In this document: positions 1 through 9,574 of the stretch, piece by piece
How positions within the stretch are numbered: the first letter of the stretch is position 1
Layout of the letters: each line of letters starts with the position of its first letter
NCBI RefSeq assembly: GCF_036067295.1
Contig: NZ_CP107954.1
Location: 3,906,001 to 3,970,000 of the forward strand
Source: Kribbella sp. NBC_00382
GTDB taxonomy: Bacteria; Actinomycetota; Actinomycetes; Propionibacteriales; Kribbellaceae
Direction of reading: 5' to 3'
Length of the DNA stretch: 64,000 bases
The notes under the pieces: generated by a model
Told to the model about the DNA's origin: nothing
What the model saw: the letters and a program-made list of their open reading frames with translations, nothing else
Database searches by the model: none
Translations under genes and position numbers: made by a program

Positions 1-343
1 CGAGTACGAGGGTGGCGAACGCGAGCAACCACGGCACGACCGCGTCGAAGGACTCGGACGGCAAAGTCAGCAGCAGTACCGCGCCCAGCGCGCCGCCGAC
101 GACGCTCGTCCAGGTGAGCACGCGGATCGAAGTACTGGGGAGTGGTTCGAGGTCGCGGCGGTAGACCCAGAGGCTGGCCAACCCGCCCGGCAGCAAGGCG
201 ACTGTCGTCGCGGCGTTGGCGGTGACCGCGCCGACTCCGACCGCCACGAGCGCTGGGAACGCGACGAAGCTCCCGCCGCCGCCGACCGAGTTGAGCGCGC
301 CGGCTGCGATCCCGGCGAGCAGCACGATCAGCAGCGCGGTCAC
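1..343 (-). CDS. TSUP (TauE/SafE) family permease, N-terminal part
   Basis: Open reading frame running off the left edge; about 114 N-terminal residues are present. The translation starts VTALLIVLLAGIAAGALNSV followed by a glycine-rich GGGGSF stretch, the classic first half-repeat of TauE/SafE anion exporters, and continues with hydrophobic helices. An in-frame TAG lies immediately before the GTG, so GTG at 343 is the earliest possible start. It is divergent from the LysR gene at 428, which may control it. Family members export sulfite or organosulfonates, but the substrate cannot be told here. Confidence 0.85.
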   Translation of the reverse strand, partial: MTALLIVLLAGIAAGALNSVGGGGSFVAFPALVAVGVGAVTANAATTVALLPGGLASLWVYRRDLEPLPSTSIRVLTWTSVVGGALGAVLLLTLPSESFDAVVPWLLAFATLVL

Positions 344-399
344 CTACCGAGCATCGGGGAGCCGGGGTAAGGAGCACAATGTGTTTTTGCCTCAGTCAG

Positions 400-427
400 C
401 CTCTGTCTGGGGCTTAGGCTAGGTGAT
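400..427 (+). promoter_or_regulatory. Leaderless-type -10 and start region of the LysR gene
   Basis: TAGGCT at 415-420 is followed by 7 nt and then ATG 428, which would place transcription start at or next to the start codon. An overlapping AGGTGAT (421-427) could instead act as a close-set ribosome site. GCCTCAG and CTTAGGC form a loose inverted repeat around this stretch, a possible autoregulatory site. No convincing -35 is visible. Confidence 0.45.
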
Positions 428-1315
428 ATGCGCTATGACCTGGACGACCTGCGGTTGTTTGTCCACGTGGTGGACCAGGGCTCGATCACGGCCGGAGCGC
501 TGCAGATGCACCTGAGTCTGCCTTCGGCCAGCGCGCGGGTCAGAGCGCTCGAATCCCACGCCGGAGTCGCGCTGCTGATCCGCGAACGTAGGGGAGTGCG
601 ACCAACCCCGGCCGGTACTACGCTCGCTCGCCACGCACGCGAAGTGCTGGCCCAGACTGCCCGCCTAGACAGCGCTGTCGCGAGCTACACCGCCGCCCGC
701 TCGCGACCACTCGTCCTGGTCTCAGGCGGCTCAGCCATGCACCGGGTAGTCCCCGCAGCGCTGGCGTCGTTCCTCCGCGAGTACCCAGAGCACGACGTGA
801 CCGTCTCCGAGCAACGCACCCCGCGCTCACTCCGCCTCCTCGCCGAAGGCAAAGCCGACCTAGGCATAGTCCTGGACGACGACGAAACCACCGGTACCAC
901 CCTGCGCACCGAACCCCTGGTCGACGACTCCCTAGTCGTCATAGGCCCCGCAGGCGGCCTACTCAGCGGCCGCTCCGCCATGTCGTACGCCGAAGTCGCA
1001 GAACACCCCATGATCGGCCTAGACCTAGGCTCCACCCTCCGCACCTGGATGGACCGCCGCCTAGGCCCCCACGCCCCGGCCCCGCGCTACCGCACCCTGG
1101 TCCCAACCCTCCACACCCTCATCACCCTCGCCACAGCCGGCGCAGGCCTAGCCGTAGCCCCCCTCCGCTCAGTAGACGGCAACCCCGCCCTAGACATCTG
1201 CCCCCTAACAGACCCCTGGGCCACCCGCTCCCACCTCATTTGCTACGCCCCCACCCCACCCACCCCAGCAGTAGAAGCCCTAGCAAGCCACATCCGCTTG
1301 GCCGCCACCACCTGA
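428..1315 (+). CDS. LysR-family transcriptional regulator
   Basis: 295 residues, standard LysR length. The N-terminal winged helix-turn-helix (about residues 1-60, DLDDLRLFVHVVDQGSITAG) is followed by the long linker helix and a LysR substrate-binding domain (about 90-290). It is divergent from the TSUP permease, an arrangement typical of a LysR regulator with its target, so it probably controls that exporter in response to a small anion; this is inference. The last 115 nt are strikingly C-rich (59 C, 18 G) with many CTA and CCC codons, unlike the 5' half. Confidence 0.93.
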   Translation: MRYDLDDLRLFVHVVDQGSITAGALQMHLSLPSASARVRALESHAGVALLIRERRGVRPTPAGTTLARHAREVLAQTARLDSAVASYTAARSRPLVLVSGGSAMHRVVPAALASFLREYPEHDVTVSEQRTPRSLRLLAEGKADLGIVLDDDETTGTTLRTEPLVDDSLVVIGPAGGLLSGRSAMSYAEVAEHPMIGLDLGSTLRTWMDRRLGPHAPAPRYRTLVPTLHTLITLATAGAGLAVAPLRSVDGNPALDICPLTDPWATRSHLICYAPTPPTPAVEALASHIRLAATT

Positions 1316-1351
1316 CATACTGCGCATCTCTCTTTGGCAGCCGGGGGACAA

Positions 1352-1810
1352 ATGGCCTTCAGAGCAATTGGGAACGGTGGGTTCCTGGCCGTGTGCGTGG
1401 TCGGTCTGGCTGAGATGTGCCTGCTTGCGGTGTACGACGAGTTCTCCTCCATCCCGGACGAGGTGGCAACCGTCATCTCCATCGTGGTCGGTCTGCTGAT
1501 CCTCTGGCGTTTCGTCCGCGTCGGTGTCGCCGTCACACCGGCCGGCCTGAAACTCCTCAACCTCGGCCGCGACGAACTCATCCCGTGGACCGCCATCGCC
1601 GACATCAGACTCGACGAAGGCGAGGCCTCCTTGGGTAGCACCGCCATCCCGTACGTCGAACTTGCCGACCCACCTTCTCCCGAAGAACCCGGCGTCCTCC
1701 TGTCCTGCCTTACCGGCTACACCTTCCGCGGCCGCAACCGCCGAGTCACCCGCCAAACCGCCAAACTCCGCCAGCACTGGCTCGACCACCAAGCCGGCAC
1801 CGGCCGATGA
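1352..1810 (+). CDS. Small membrane protein with PH-like domain
   Basis: 152 residues. Two N-terminal hydrophobic segments (about 5-22 and 38-54) precede a soluble part containing VAVTPAGLKLLNLGRDELIPW, which resembles the beta-strand core of bacterial PH-type domains that follow a membrane hairpin. ATG 1352 is chosen because GGGGGA lies 4 nt upstream; an in-frame TTG at 1334 is less likely. It is probably monocistronic after the LysR gene. No specific function can be assigned. Confidence 0.65.
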   Translation: MAFRAIGNGGFLAVCVVGLAEMCLLAVYDEFSSIPDEVATVISIVVGLLILWRFVRVGVAVTPAGLKLLNLGRDELIPWTAIADIRLDEGEASLGSTAIPYVELADPPSPEEPGVLLSCLTGYTFRGRNRRVTRQTAKLRQHWLDHQAGTGR

Positions 1811-1895
1811 GGGACCTCCTCGAGTCCTGTTCGACCGAATCTCAGCGCGCGTGATGCCTGAGCGACGTCTGTTTGGCAAGCGGAGCAGGGATTAC

Positions 1896-1909
1896 TGCAA
1901 CTTGTTGCA
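1896..1909. promoter_or_regulatory. Palindrome upstream of the RHS gene
   Basis: TGCAAC-TT-GTTGCA is a perfect inverted repeat about 110 nt before the RHS start codon, in otherwise featureless DNA (1811-2016). It is a possible operator. GTTGCAATT recurs near 24150 upstream of an unrelated gene. Confidence 0.35.
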
Positions 1910-2016
1910 ATTCGGGTAACGGGATGAAACGACGCGCGATGTAGCGAGCGCTGACCCGCATGGCGATCGCCCTTCGTCGTGCTGTCCCAGGTCGGCGTGA
2001 GGCAGCAGGAGTCGCC

Positions 2017-5000
2017 GTGAAGTTTCTAGTGGATCGTTCGATGCGTTCTCGCGGGCAGAAAGCCCCTCGAGTCGTGGCCGCGTTGGTATCGGTGGCGCTT
2101 CTGGCGACCGCCCTGGAAGCCCATCAACCCGCCGAGGCGGCGCCGACGGCGGATCCGAAGCCGGCCGCCGCCAAGATTGCCTCGCGGCCGGATGTGATCT
2201 CGGCCTCAGTAACGGCGCGAGCTCAGGGTTCGCGGGTCGAGGTCGAGTCGATGCGGACCGAGACGTCGACGACGTGGTCGAACCCTGACGGGACCATGAC
2301 GACGGATGCTCACGCCGCGCCGATCCGGTTCAAGACCGCGAAGGGTGCCTGGCAGTCGATCAACCTGACGTTGCAGAAGGCCGCTGACGGTACGGTGGCG
2401 CCGCGTGGCCACGAGCATGGTCTGCGGTTGGGCAAGCGCAACGCGGCGACCGGCCAGGTCTTCGCGTCGGCGTCGTCCGGTACCGGCCGTCAGGTCGAGT
2501 GGCTCTCGCCGTGGAAACTCCCGGAGCCGACGCTCGACGGGACGAAGGCGACCTACGCCGACGTACAGCCCGGTGTCGACCTGGTCCTGGACGCACGCCG
2601 GACCGGTTTCGAGAACGACTTCATCGTCAAGCAGCGCCCGACGGCCGCGCCGGTGTGGCGGATTCCCTTGCGCACCAAGGGTTTGACCGCCCGGACGGCA
2701 GCCGACGGTTCGATCGAGTTCGTCGACGCCAAGAACGTCGTCCAGTCGAGGATCCCGGTCGGCTTCATGTGGGACTCGGTGGTCAATGGTGAGCAGGGCA
2801 ACAAGACGGTCGTGAAGGTGACCGTCGAGCAGGTGTCGCGGGGCAAGGCGACGCTGGTGATCGCGCCGGACGCGAAGTGGTTCCTCGACCCGTCGCGGGT
2901 GTTCCCGGTGACGGTCGACCCGACGTATGTGACCGGCACGTTGAAGTCGACGTTCGACACGTGGTTGCAGGAGAACGAGCCGAACGACCAGTCCAACGCG
3001 GTCGACCTTCGCGTGGGCAAGAACGGCTCGGCGAAGGTGGCGCGCGCCTACATGAACTTCGCCACCTCGACCTTCGCAGGCAAGGACATCTTGTCGGCGT
3101 CGATGTCGCTGTGGCAGTACGGCGCCAACACCTGTACTCCGACGGTCGTGCAACTGCGCTCGGCAACACCCACCTCGACCACTACTCGCTGGCCCACGCG
3201 GCCAGCGGACGGTGCGGTCTACGGCTCGGTCTCGGCCGCAAAGGGTGCCACCGGCTGCCCTGGCGGCCGGATCTCGATCCCGATGACCGGCCTGGCCCAG
3301 GCCTGGTCGACCGCGTCGTACCCGACCGGCGGCCTCGCGTTGACCGCGGCGAACGAGGCGGACGGCACGTCGTACAAGCGGTTCTACTCCTTCGCCGGCA
3401 TCGCTGACCCGTACGTGACGATCACCTGGAACCGGAAGCCCGGCCAGCCGTCGGTCCCGGCCTACTCGTCCGCGGTCGCCTACGCCGCCCCGGGTGGTAC
3501 GAGCGCCCTGTACTCGCCGTACCTCAACCCGTGGGCGATCACCAAGGCGAGCGACCCTGACGGCAACACGGTCAAGTACGTCATCGAGTTCCACGACTCC
3601 ACTACCGTGTCGGCATCCAGCCTGAAGGCGACCTGTACGTCGGCCACCTACGCCTCAGGCACCACCGGCGGCTGCAAGCCGTCCGTCAACCTGCCCGAGA
3701 ACACCCGGATCTACGTCCGCGCCAAGTCGAACGACGGCCGCGTCGACTCCGCCTGGTCAGGCTGGAGCCAGCTCCGTATCGGCGCCACCCAGCCCCAGGC
3801 GCCGATCATCTCCTGCCCGCCGCCATACGCCATCAACTCCTGGCAAGACGACGCCCCGACCGCCGACGTGGTCTGCACCGTCACCGCGACCGGCACCGGC
3901 TACTCCTCACCCGGCTACATCCGCCTGACCGTGGACGGCAAGCCGGTACCGACCAACTTCACCGGCGGCGCAGCCGGCCAGATCAAGATCACCCCGTCCA
4001 GCGACCCGGCCACCGCCAAGACCACCATCGCCCTCCCCAAGGGCACCCCAGGTCTGCACCGGATCAGCGCCACGGCCGAGTCCCCGGCCGGACGCCTGTC
4101 AGGCAACGCGGCGTACAGCTTCGGCTGGGGCGGCTCCGCCCTCGCCTCACCGACCGCCAACCCGCGGATCACCACCACCGGCACCATCAAGATCGAAGCC
4201 TCCGGCCCACCCCGCGGCGCCGCTGATCTGCCGACCGCGAAGGTCCGCTGGCGCCTGTCCGGCTACGCCAAGGACGGCCAGCACGACACCGTCGGCTGGA
4301 ACGTCGACGACACCGCGCTGACCGTCACCGACAACGGCACCGCCGGCGTCGCGGTCTCCGGGATCTGGGACAGCAACAACGCCAAGATCGACGCCAACGT
4401 CGACTCCGACCCGTCCACCCCGGCCATCGAGCCGACCACCCTGAACGACCGCGTCCCGGTCAAGCTCGACGTACAGGTCTGCTTCACCTACGCCTCGTCC
4501 AGCCAGTGCACCTGGTCCCAAACCCCCAACACCACAATCCAGCGTGTACCGCATGCCTTCGGCAACGGTTTCCCCACCGCCGACGCAGGACCCGGCCAGG
4601 TCGCCTTGTGGACCGGCGAGTTCAACACCGACACCACCGACATCTCCGTCCCCGGCTACACCGGTGACCTGTCGATCTCCCGCTCCCACTCCACCTACGC
4701 CGGCACCCCGGACACGATCAACGGCGTCTTCGGCCCCGGCTGGGTCGCTCACTTCGACGGCGCGGACGCCGGCCTCGGGGGCGTACGGGTGATCGACTCG
4801 TCGCGCGTCGACGGCACGATCTCGTTCACCGACGGCGATGGCACCGGCCTGATCTTCGAGGCTCCTGACGGCCAGCGGCGTACGGGTGCGTCGTTGGCAG
4901 CCGGTACCTGGGTCCCGGCGGACGAGGACACCGAGCTGGACGGTTCGAAGCTCACGGTCACCGGCACGGCCGCGGCGCCGATCCTCACCTATACCGAGGA

Positions 5001-8000
5001 CGACGGCACGGTCACCACCTGGACCACCGACACCGCACCGACAGCTTCGACGCCGGCGTTCTTCCGGCCTGGAACGGTCTACGAACCCGGCATCACGTCG
5101 AAGACCACCTACTCGTACGACGCTTCGGGCCACGTGAGTCGCATCCTGGCTCCGACGCCGCCAGGGGTGAACTGCATCAGCTCGCTGGTAGCAGGTTGCC
5201 GCGCCCTGCACTTCGTCTACACCACGATCAACGGCGAGGCCCGGCTGTCCGAGGGCTGGCTGGACATCTACAACCCGGACAAGGCCGGCGGCGCTGGGAT
5301 GGACTCCATCAAGGTCGCGGCGTACACATACGACGCGAGCGGCCGGCTGATCAAGGTCACCGATCCGCGGTCCAACCTGTCCACGGAGTACGGCTACAAC
5401 TCGCTCAACCACCTGACCTCGGTGAAGTCGGCCGGTCAGCTGCCGATCCAGTTGAACTACGTCACGGTCGACCAGCGCGAGAAGCTGGACACGGTCAAGC
5501 GCGACCGCCCTGCTGGTGATCCGACCGGTGGTACGGCGACGCTGGCGAAGTTCGTGTACGACGTACCGCTCTCCGGCGCGGGTCTGCCGGACCTGTCCGC
5601 TACGTCGGTTGCTCGGTGGAACCAGAAGGCGATACCTACGAACGGGTACGCCGTCTTCGGTCCGGATCATCCGTTGTCGGGTGCGCCTGGTGCTGACGAT
5701 TGGCAGTACGCCGATCTGCAGTACACCGACGCATCGGGGTACACGGTCGACAGTGCGAAGTACGGCGCGGGCGACTGGCAGTACAACTCGACCGACTACA
5801 ACGAGCAGGGCAACACCGTTCGCGAGCTCGACGAACGCGCGATCCGCTCGGTGATCGACGGCGCGGTGCCGTCCGGCGCGTCCGTCGACCAGGTTGCTTC
5901 GCTGACGGTCTACAACAACGACATCAAGAACGCCGCCGGCGATGCTGTCGTGACGCCGGCCGGCACCTTCGTGACCGACACCTACGGGCCGTCCCGATCG
6001 GCGGTACTGAAGGACGGGACGACTCGCTGGGTCCGGGTGCACACCCACAGCAGCTTCGACGAGGGCGCCCCGAACGCGGGGATCAACCCGGACACGACGC
6101 TGCCGTATCGGCTGGCCACCAAGTCGACGTCGTATGCCCATGACCCGGGCACCGGCACCGACCTGGAGATGACCGCGCAATCGCTCACCGACTACGGGCC
6201 ACCGGTACCGGGCGACGCCGACGGCTGGAAGCTCGGCCAGGCCGGCAAGACGATCACCGACGTCGACTTCGACGGTGTCAACAGCGCCGGCGACATCGTC
6301 AAGGTGACCCGCTTCGACGCGGAGGGTCGCACGATCGAGACCCGCCAGCCCGGCTCGAACGGCGCTGACGCCGGTACGACGAAGACCGTGTACTACACGA
6401 CGGCGTCCAATGCGTCCTTTCCTGCGTGCGGTGGGAAACCTCAATGGGCAGGACTGGTCTGCCAGACCGGCTCAGCGGCACAGCCCACCTCGGGTGGCAC
6501 CGCGACGCCATCGTTGCCGACGACAACGACTGCCGACTTCAACTACCTGCTGGCGCCGAAGACGGTGACCGAGACCTCGGGATCGGTCATCCGGAAGAAC
6601 GAGACGACGTACCTGCTCGACGGCCGGACCGACACGACCAAGACCACGGTCACCGGCCTGGCGAGCTCGACCCCGAACACCAAGAAGGCCACCACCTACG
6701 ATCCCGCGACGGGCCAAGCCACGGCCGTCACGGCGTACAACGCGGACGGGACCACCGCGGGCACGGTCACCACCGGCTATGACACCTGGGGCCGCCAGAC
6801 GACGTACCAGCCGTCGGGCGAGCAGGTCACTACGACCGTGTACGACGCGGCCGGTTCGGTCGCGACCGTGACGGACGCCAACGGCTCGACGCGCTACACC
6901 TACGACGGCACCGACGCGGCCGGCAAGACCGAGCGCCGAGGTGTCGCCACCAAGGTCGAGGTCACCACGGCCGGCTCCACCTGGACGTCGACCGGTGCTT
7001 ACGACGCCGACGGCTCGATGACCGTGCAGAAGCTGCCCGGTGGCATCACGCAGTACAACGACCTGGACAACGTCGGCGAACCGACCGGCCTGCGCTACAC
7101 CGGCCAGATCACCAATGTGAACGACGACGGCTCCACCACAGTCGACCCGAACGGCCCCTGGCTGTCCTGGTCGCTGGAGAACGACGTCAACGGCCGAGTA
7201 GCCCACGAATGGACCCCCGACGGCTCCGCCTTCACCGGCGACGCCGGAGACGCTCCGGGTGACGCCCTCGGCTACGACCGCTCCTACTCCTACGACAACG
7301 CCGGCCGCCTGACCAAGGTCCAAGACCGAACCGCCACCACCACCGGCACGGAACTCCCCGGCTGCGTAACCCGCCTCTACGGCTTCGACCGCAACGACAA
7401 CCGCCTAACCAAGTCAACCGCCGCGCCCGCCGCCGACGGCTCCTGCACCACCACCGGCGCTGTGTCTACGACCCGAGCCTTCGACACCGCCGACCGCCCA
7501 GTAACTGGGGCGAACGGGGTTGGCACCTACACGTACGACGCACTGGGCCGCACCACGACCCTCCCCGCGTCAGACGCTCCCCACCCCGCCTCTGGCGACA
7601 TCGCTCTGTCGTACTACGACAACGACCTAGCAAAGTCGATCACCCAGGGCCCCACCACCACGACCTACACCCTCGACGCCCTAGACCGCCGCTCCACAGA
7701 ATCCGTAACCACCAGCGGCACCACCACCACCATCCGCCACTACGCCGACACCTCCGACAACCCCACCTGGGTGACCCAAGGTACGACAACCCAACGCTAC
7801 GCAGAACTAATCGGCGGCGACCTAAGCCTCACGGTGAACCAATCCGCCTCAGCCGACCTAACCCTCGCCAACCCCCACGGCGACGTAGTAACCACCGTCG
7901 ACCTACCCACCACCACTGCGCCCGCCACCACCATCAACGCCTGGAACTCCTACGACGAATACGGCGACGCTGCGACCACAAACACGACCCTCACCGGCGC

Positions 8001-8643
8001 CGTCGACTATGGCTGGCTAGGCGCCAAACAACGAGCCACCTCAGGCGCCGGCCTAACCCTCATGGGCGTCCGCCTCTACAACCCAGCCACCGGTCTCTTC
8101 ACTTCCACCGACCCGGTCGCTGGCGGCAACCCGAACGCCTACACCTACCCAACCGACCCCATCAACAGCTTCGACCTAGACGGCCGCTTCGGCTGGAAGA
8201 AGTTCTGGAAGCGTGCCGCCACTGTCACTGGCTTTGTCGCAGCCGGAGCATGCATACTCGCCACAGCCGGAGCTTGCGCCGTTGCAATCGGAGCGTCCCT
8301 AATCGCGAGCGCTGGTTGGAATGCATACCAGTACAGGCATGGTTCGATCTCCGGACGTACTGCGCTGACCAACTTCGGTATCGACGCGATCGGTGCGGCC
8401 TTCAAGCCCATCCGGGGATTCAAGTACGCTGCCCGTCATCGCGGCGCGATCCGAATGTCTGGCAGAATGCTGCGCAGTCGGCTCGGTCGTCACCGTGGAG
8501 GTTTGGGTCACCGAGTCAACATCGGGCGCCACTTGCGTCACCTCGGTTCGTCGATTCGAAGTAAGCCCTATAAAGCAGCGGCGGTCTTCGGTGTCAATGG
8601 CTTCTATGCGCACCGTGCATACAGGAACGGCTGGGATGTTTGA
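2017..8643 (+). CDS. Secreted RHS/YD-repeat polymorphic toxin-like protein
   Basis: 2208 residues. The GTG at 2017 is chosen because AGGAG sits 5 nt upstream and a signal peptide follows (RVVAALVSVALLATALEA, about residues 17-35). A DNRLRE-type beta-sandwich lies near 306-471, a DUF6531-like entry segment near 875-915, then many YD repeats (YSYDASGH, YTYDASGR) up to about 2050. The RHS core ends with the usual hyperconserved-type block (GVRLYNPATGLFTSTDP) and DLDG. After it comes a 155-residue tip with one or two hydrophobic segments (about 2066-2100) and a very Arg/His-rich end. RHS proteins encapsulate and deliver C-terminal toxins. The tip matches no toxin fold I recognise and has different base composition from the core. 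A translationally coupled small membrane gene follows. Confidence 0.92.
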   Translation: MKFLVDRSMRSRGQKAPRVVAALVSVALLATALEAHQPAEAAPTADPKPAAAKIASRPDVISASVTARAQGSRVEVESMRTETSTTWSNPDGTMTTDAHAAPIRFKTAKGAWQSINLTLQKAADGTVAPRGHEHGLRLGKRNAATGQVFASASSGTGRQVEWLSPWKLPEPTLDGTKATYADVQPGVDLVLDARRTGFENDFIVKQRPTAAPVWRIPLRTKGLTARTAADGSIEFVDAKNVVQSRIPVGFMWDSVVNGEQGNKTVVKVTVEQVSRGKATLVIAPDAKWFLDPSRVFPVTVDPTYVTGTLKSTFDTWLQENEPNDQSNAVDLRVGKNGSAKVARAYMNFATSTFAGKDILSASMSLWQYGANTCTPTVVQLRSATPTSTTTRWPTRPADGAVYGSVSAAKGATGCPGGRISIPMTGLAQAWSTASYPTGGLALTAANEADGTSYKRFYSFAGIADPYVTITWNRKPGQPSVPAYSSAVAYAAPGGTSALYSPYLNPWAITKASDPDGNTVKYVIEFHDSTTVSASSLKATCTSATYASGTTGGCKPSVNLPENTRIYVRAKSNDGRVDSAWSGWSQLRIGATQPQAPIISCPPPYAINSWQDDAPTADVVCTVTATGTGYSSPGYIRLTVDGKPVPTNFTGGAAGQIKITPSSDPATAKTTIALPKGTPGLHRISATAESPAGRLSGNAAYSFGWGGSALASPTANPRITTTGTIKIEASGPPRGAADLPTAKVRWRLSGYAKDGQHDTVGWNVDDTALTVTDNGTAGVAVSGIWDSNNAKIDANVDSDPSTPAIEPTTLNDRVPVKLDVQVCFTYASSSQCTWSQTPNTTIQRVPHAFGNGFPTADAGPGQVALWTGEFNTDTTDISVPGYTGDLSISRSHSTYAGTPDTINGVFGPGWVAHFDGADAGLGGVRVIDSSRVDGTISFTDGDGTGLIFEAPDGQRRTGASLAAGTWVPADEDTELDGSKLTVTGTAAAPILTYTEDDGTVTTWTTDTAPTASTPAFFRPGTVYEPGITSKTTYSYDASGHVSRILAPTPPGVNCISSLVAGCRALHFVYTTINGEARLSEGWLDIYNPDKAGGAGMDSIKVAAYTYDASGRLIKVTDPRSNLSTEYGYNSLNHLTSVKSAGQLPIQLNYVTVDQREKLDTVKRDRPAGDPTGGTATLAKFVYDVPLSGAGLPDLSATSVARWNQKAIPTNGYAVFGPDHPLSGAPGADDWQYADLQYTDASGYTVDSAKYGAGDWQYNSTDYNEQGNTVRELDERAIRSVIDGAVPSGASVDQVASLTVYNNDIKNAAGDAVVTPAGTFVTDTYGPSRSAVLKDGTTRWVRVHTHSSFDEGAPNAGINPDTTLPYRLATKSTSYAHDPGTGTDLEMTAQSLTDYGPPVPGDADGWKLGQAGKTITDVDFDGVNSAGDIVKVTRFDAEGRTIETRQPGSNGADAGTTKTVYYTTASNASFPACGGKPQWAGLVCQTGSAAQPTSGGTATPSLPTTTTADFNYLLAPKTVTETSGSVIRKNETTYLLDGRTDTTKTTVTGLASSTPNTKKATTYDPATGQATAVTAYNADGTTAGTVTTGYDTWGRQTTYQPSGEQVTTTVYDAAGSVATVTDANGSTRYTYDGTDAAGKTERRGVATKVEVTTAGSTWTSTGAYDADGSMTVQKLPGGITQYNDLDNVGEPTGLRYTGQITNVNDDGSTTVDPNGPWLSWSLENDVNGRVAHEWTPDGSAFTGDAGDAPGDALGYDRSYSYDNAGRLTKVQDRTATTTGTELPGCVTRLYGFDRNDNRLTKSTAAPAADGSCTTTGAVSTTRAFDTADRPVTGANGVGTYTYDALGRTTTLPASDAPHPASGDIALSYYDNDLAKSITQGPTTTTYTLDALDRRSTESVTTSGTTTTIRHYADTSDNPTWVTQGTTTQRYAELIGGDLSLTVNQSASADLTLANPHGDVVTTVDLPTTTAPATTINAWNSYDEYGDAATTNTTLTGAVDYGWLGAKQRATSGAGLTLMGVRLYNPATGLFTSTDPVAGGNPNAYTYPTDPINSFDLDGRFGWKKFWKRAATVTGFVAAGACILATAGACAVAIGASLIASAGWNAYQYRHGSISGRTALTNFGIDAIGAAFKPIRGFKYAARHRGAIRMSGRMLRSRLGRHRGGLGHRVNIGRHLRHLGSSIRSKPYKAAAVFGVNGFYAHRAYRNGWDV

Positions 8644-8906
8644 TGCATGACGACGTTCCTCTGCTCGTAGTGGTGGCGATCTTGGCATCCATACCTGGTG
8701 CGACATATGCCGGGTTGAATCGGGACGAAGTAGCAGATTGGCTGTTCGTCCTGGTCGCCATGGCGATCATCGTTGTCGGCATAGGCGTCACCGACAATGT
8801 GCGAGTGCTGACCTGGGTAGGAAGCATCGGTCTGTTCTTCGCGAGCTCGGTGGCGGTGGTACAGATACGGCGGCGGCGGGCTTCGGCCGGCAAGTCGTCG
8901 CCGTAA
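8643..8906 (+). CDS. Small membrane protein, candidate RHS immunity protein
   Basis: 87 residues with three hydrophobic segments (VPLLVVVAILASIPGA, WLFVLVAMAIIVVGIGV, VLTWVGSIGLFFASSVAVV) and a basic tail. Its ATG overlaps the RHS stop (TGATG), so translation is probably coupled; TTG at 8640 is an alternative start. Short unknown genes directly after an RHS tip are commonly cognate immunity genes, and a membrane immunity protein would suit a membrane-active tip. This function is inference from position. Base composition resembles the tip rather than the RHS core. Confidence 0.6.
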   Translation: MHDDVPLLVVVAILASIPGATYAGLNRDEVADWLFVLVAMAIIVVGIGVTDNVRVLTWVGSIGLFFASSVAVVQIRRRRASAGKSSP

Positions 8907-8926
8907 GCCAATGACGAGCCAGGGGC

Positions 8927-8944
8927 CGGCCCGCCGGTGGGCCG
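8927..8944 (+). terminator. Weak hairpin after the RHS/immunity pair
   Basis: CGGCCC and GGGCCG pair across a 6-nt loop, with no T-tract. It may be a weak terminator. The rest of 8907-9080 shows nothing recognisable. Confidence 0.25.
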
Positions 8945-9080
8945 TGCCGCTTGGCCGCCGCCGCCCATCGGCGAGTGCCTACTCTCGGTTCGCGCGACGG
9001 AGGAGCGCCAACACTGGGTGGGTGGGAGCGACCCGGAGCTGGAGTGACGGAGGAACGTAAGCGGCGGGCGCGTGGGGCTT

Positions 9081-9092
9081 TACTGTTGGGGG
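9081..9092 (+). promoter_or_regulatory. Leaderless-type -10 of the YkvA-like gene
   Basis: TACTGT at 9081-9086 is followed by 6 nt and ATG 9093. This spacing supports ATG 9093 over the in-frame GTG at 9072. Confidence 0.4.
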
Positions 9093-9560
9093 ATGGTGTT
9101 CTTTGGTGGGCTGCTGGGGTTGATCGGGTTGGCGACCCTGGTGTTTCGCGACGGGGATGTTGTCGGGATGCCTGCGACCGGGGTTGGGGGCGCCTTCCTG
9201 GTGATAGGCGCCGCGGCCATCGGGGTGGGGTTGTTGCGGCGGGCCGCGCGGAAGCGGAAGGCGGCGCGCGGGGAGCCGGTGCCAGTCGGGGATGTGTTTG
9301 AGCGGGCGAGGGCCCTGCCGCGCATGTTGCGGGCGGCTAAGGCTGAGGGGTATACGGCCGTGTCGGGTGGGCAGAAGACGCTGTGGGTGTTGGCATTGGT
9401 GTATTTGGTCTCGCCGATCGACATCCTGCCGGAGTTCCTGCCGGTCATCGGGGTGGCTGACGATGCAGGGGTTGGGGTCTGGTTGCTGACGAGTGTGTCG
9501 ACGGCGGCCGGACTGTACTTGCGGCACGAGCGGGACCGGCGCGGGCTGCCGCCGGGTTAG
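9093..9560 (+). CDS. YkvA/DUF1232-domain membrane protein
   Basis: 155 residues. Two N-terminal transmembrane helices (about 2-17 and 28-47) precede a DUF1232 module with the hallmark VYLVSPIDILPEFLPVIGVADD (split here as VYLVSPIDILPEF and LPVIGVADD). Family members are small membrane proteins of unknown biochemical role. The coding strand is G/T-rich with many TTG and GGG codons, unlike the neighbouring pepN gene. The start at 9093 is supported by the -10-like hexamer upstream. Confidence 0.75.
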   Translation: MVFFGGLLGLIGLATLVFRDGDVVGMPATGVGGAFLVIGAAAIGVGLLRRAARKRKAARGEPVPVGDVFERARALPRMLRAAKAEGYTAVSGGQKTLWVLALVYLVSPIDILPEFLPVIGVADDAGVGVWLLTSVSTAAGLYLRHERDRRGLPPG

Positions 9561-9561
9561 G

Positions 9562-9574
9562 TAGCGTCTACGGC
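9562..9574 (+). promoter_or_regulatory. Leaderless-type -10 of pepN
   Basis: TAGCGT at 9562-9567 is followed by 7 nt and ATG 9575, with no Shine-Dalgarno sequence between. The hexamer begins 2 nt after the YkvA stop codon. Confidence 0.5.

Noticed and set aside
4147..6444. Minus-strand open frame of about 765 codons inside the RHS gene
   Set aside because: High-GC antisense artefact; the plus frame shows YD repeats throughout.
9072..9092. GTG 9072 as start of the YkvA-like protein
   Set aside because: No ribosome site at suitable distance; ATG 9093 has a -10-like hexamer at the leaderless spacing.
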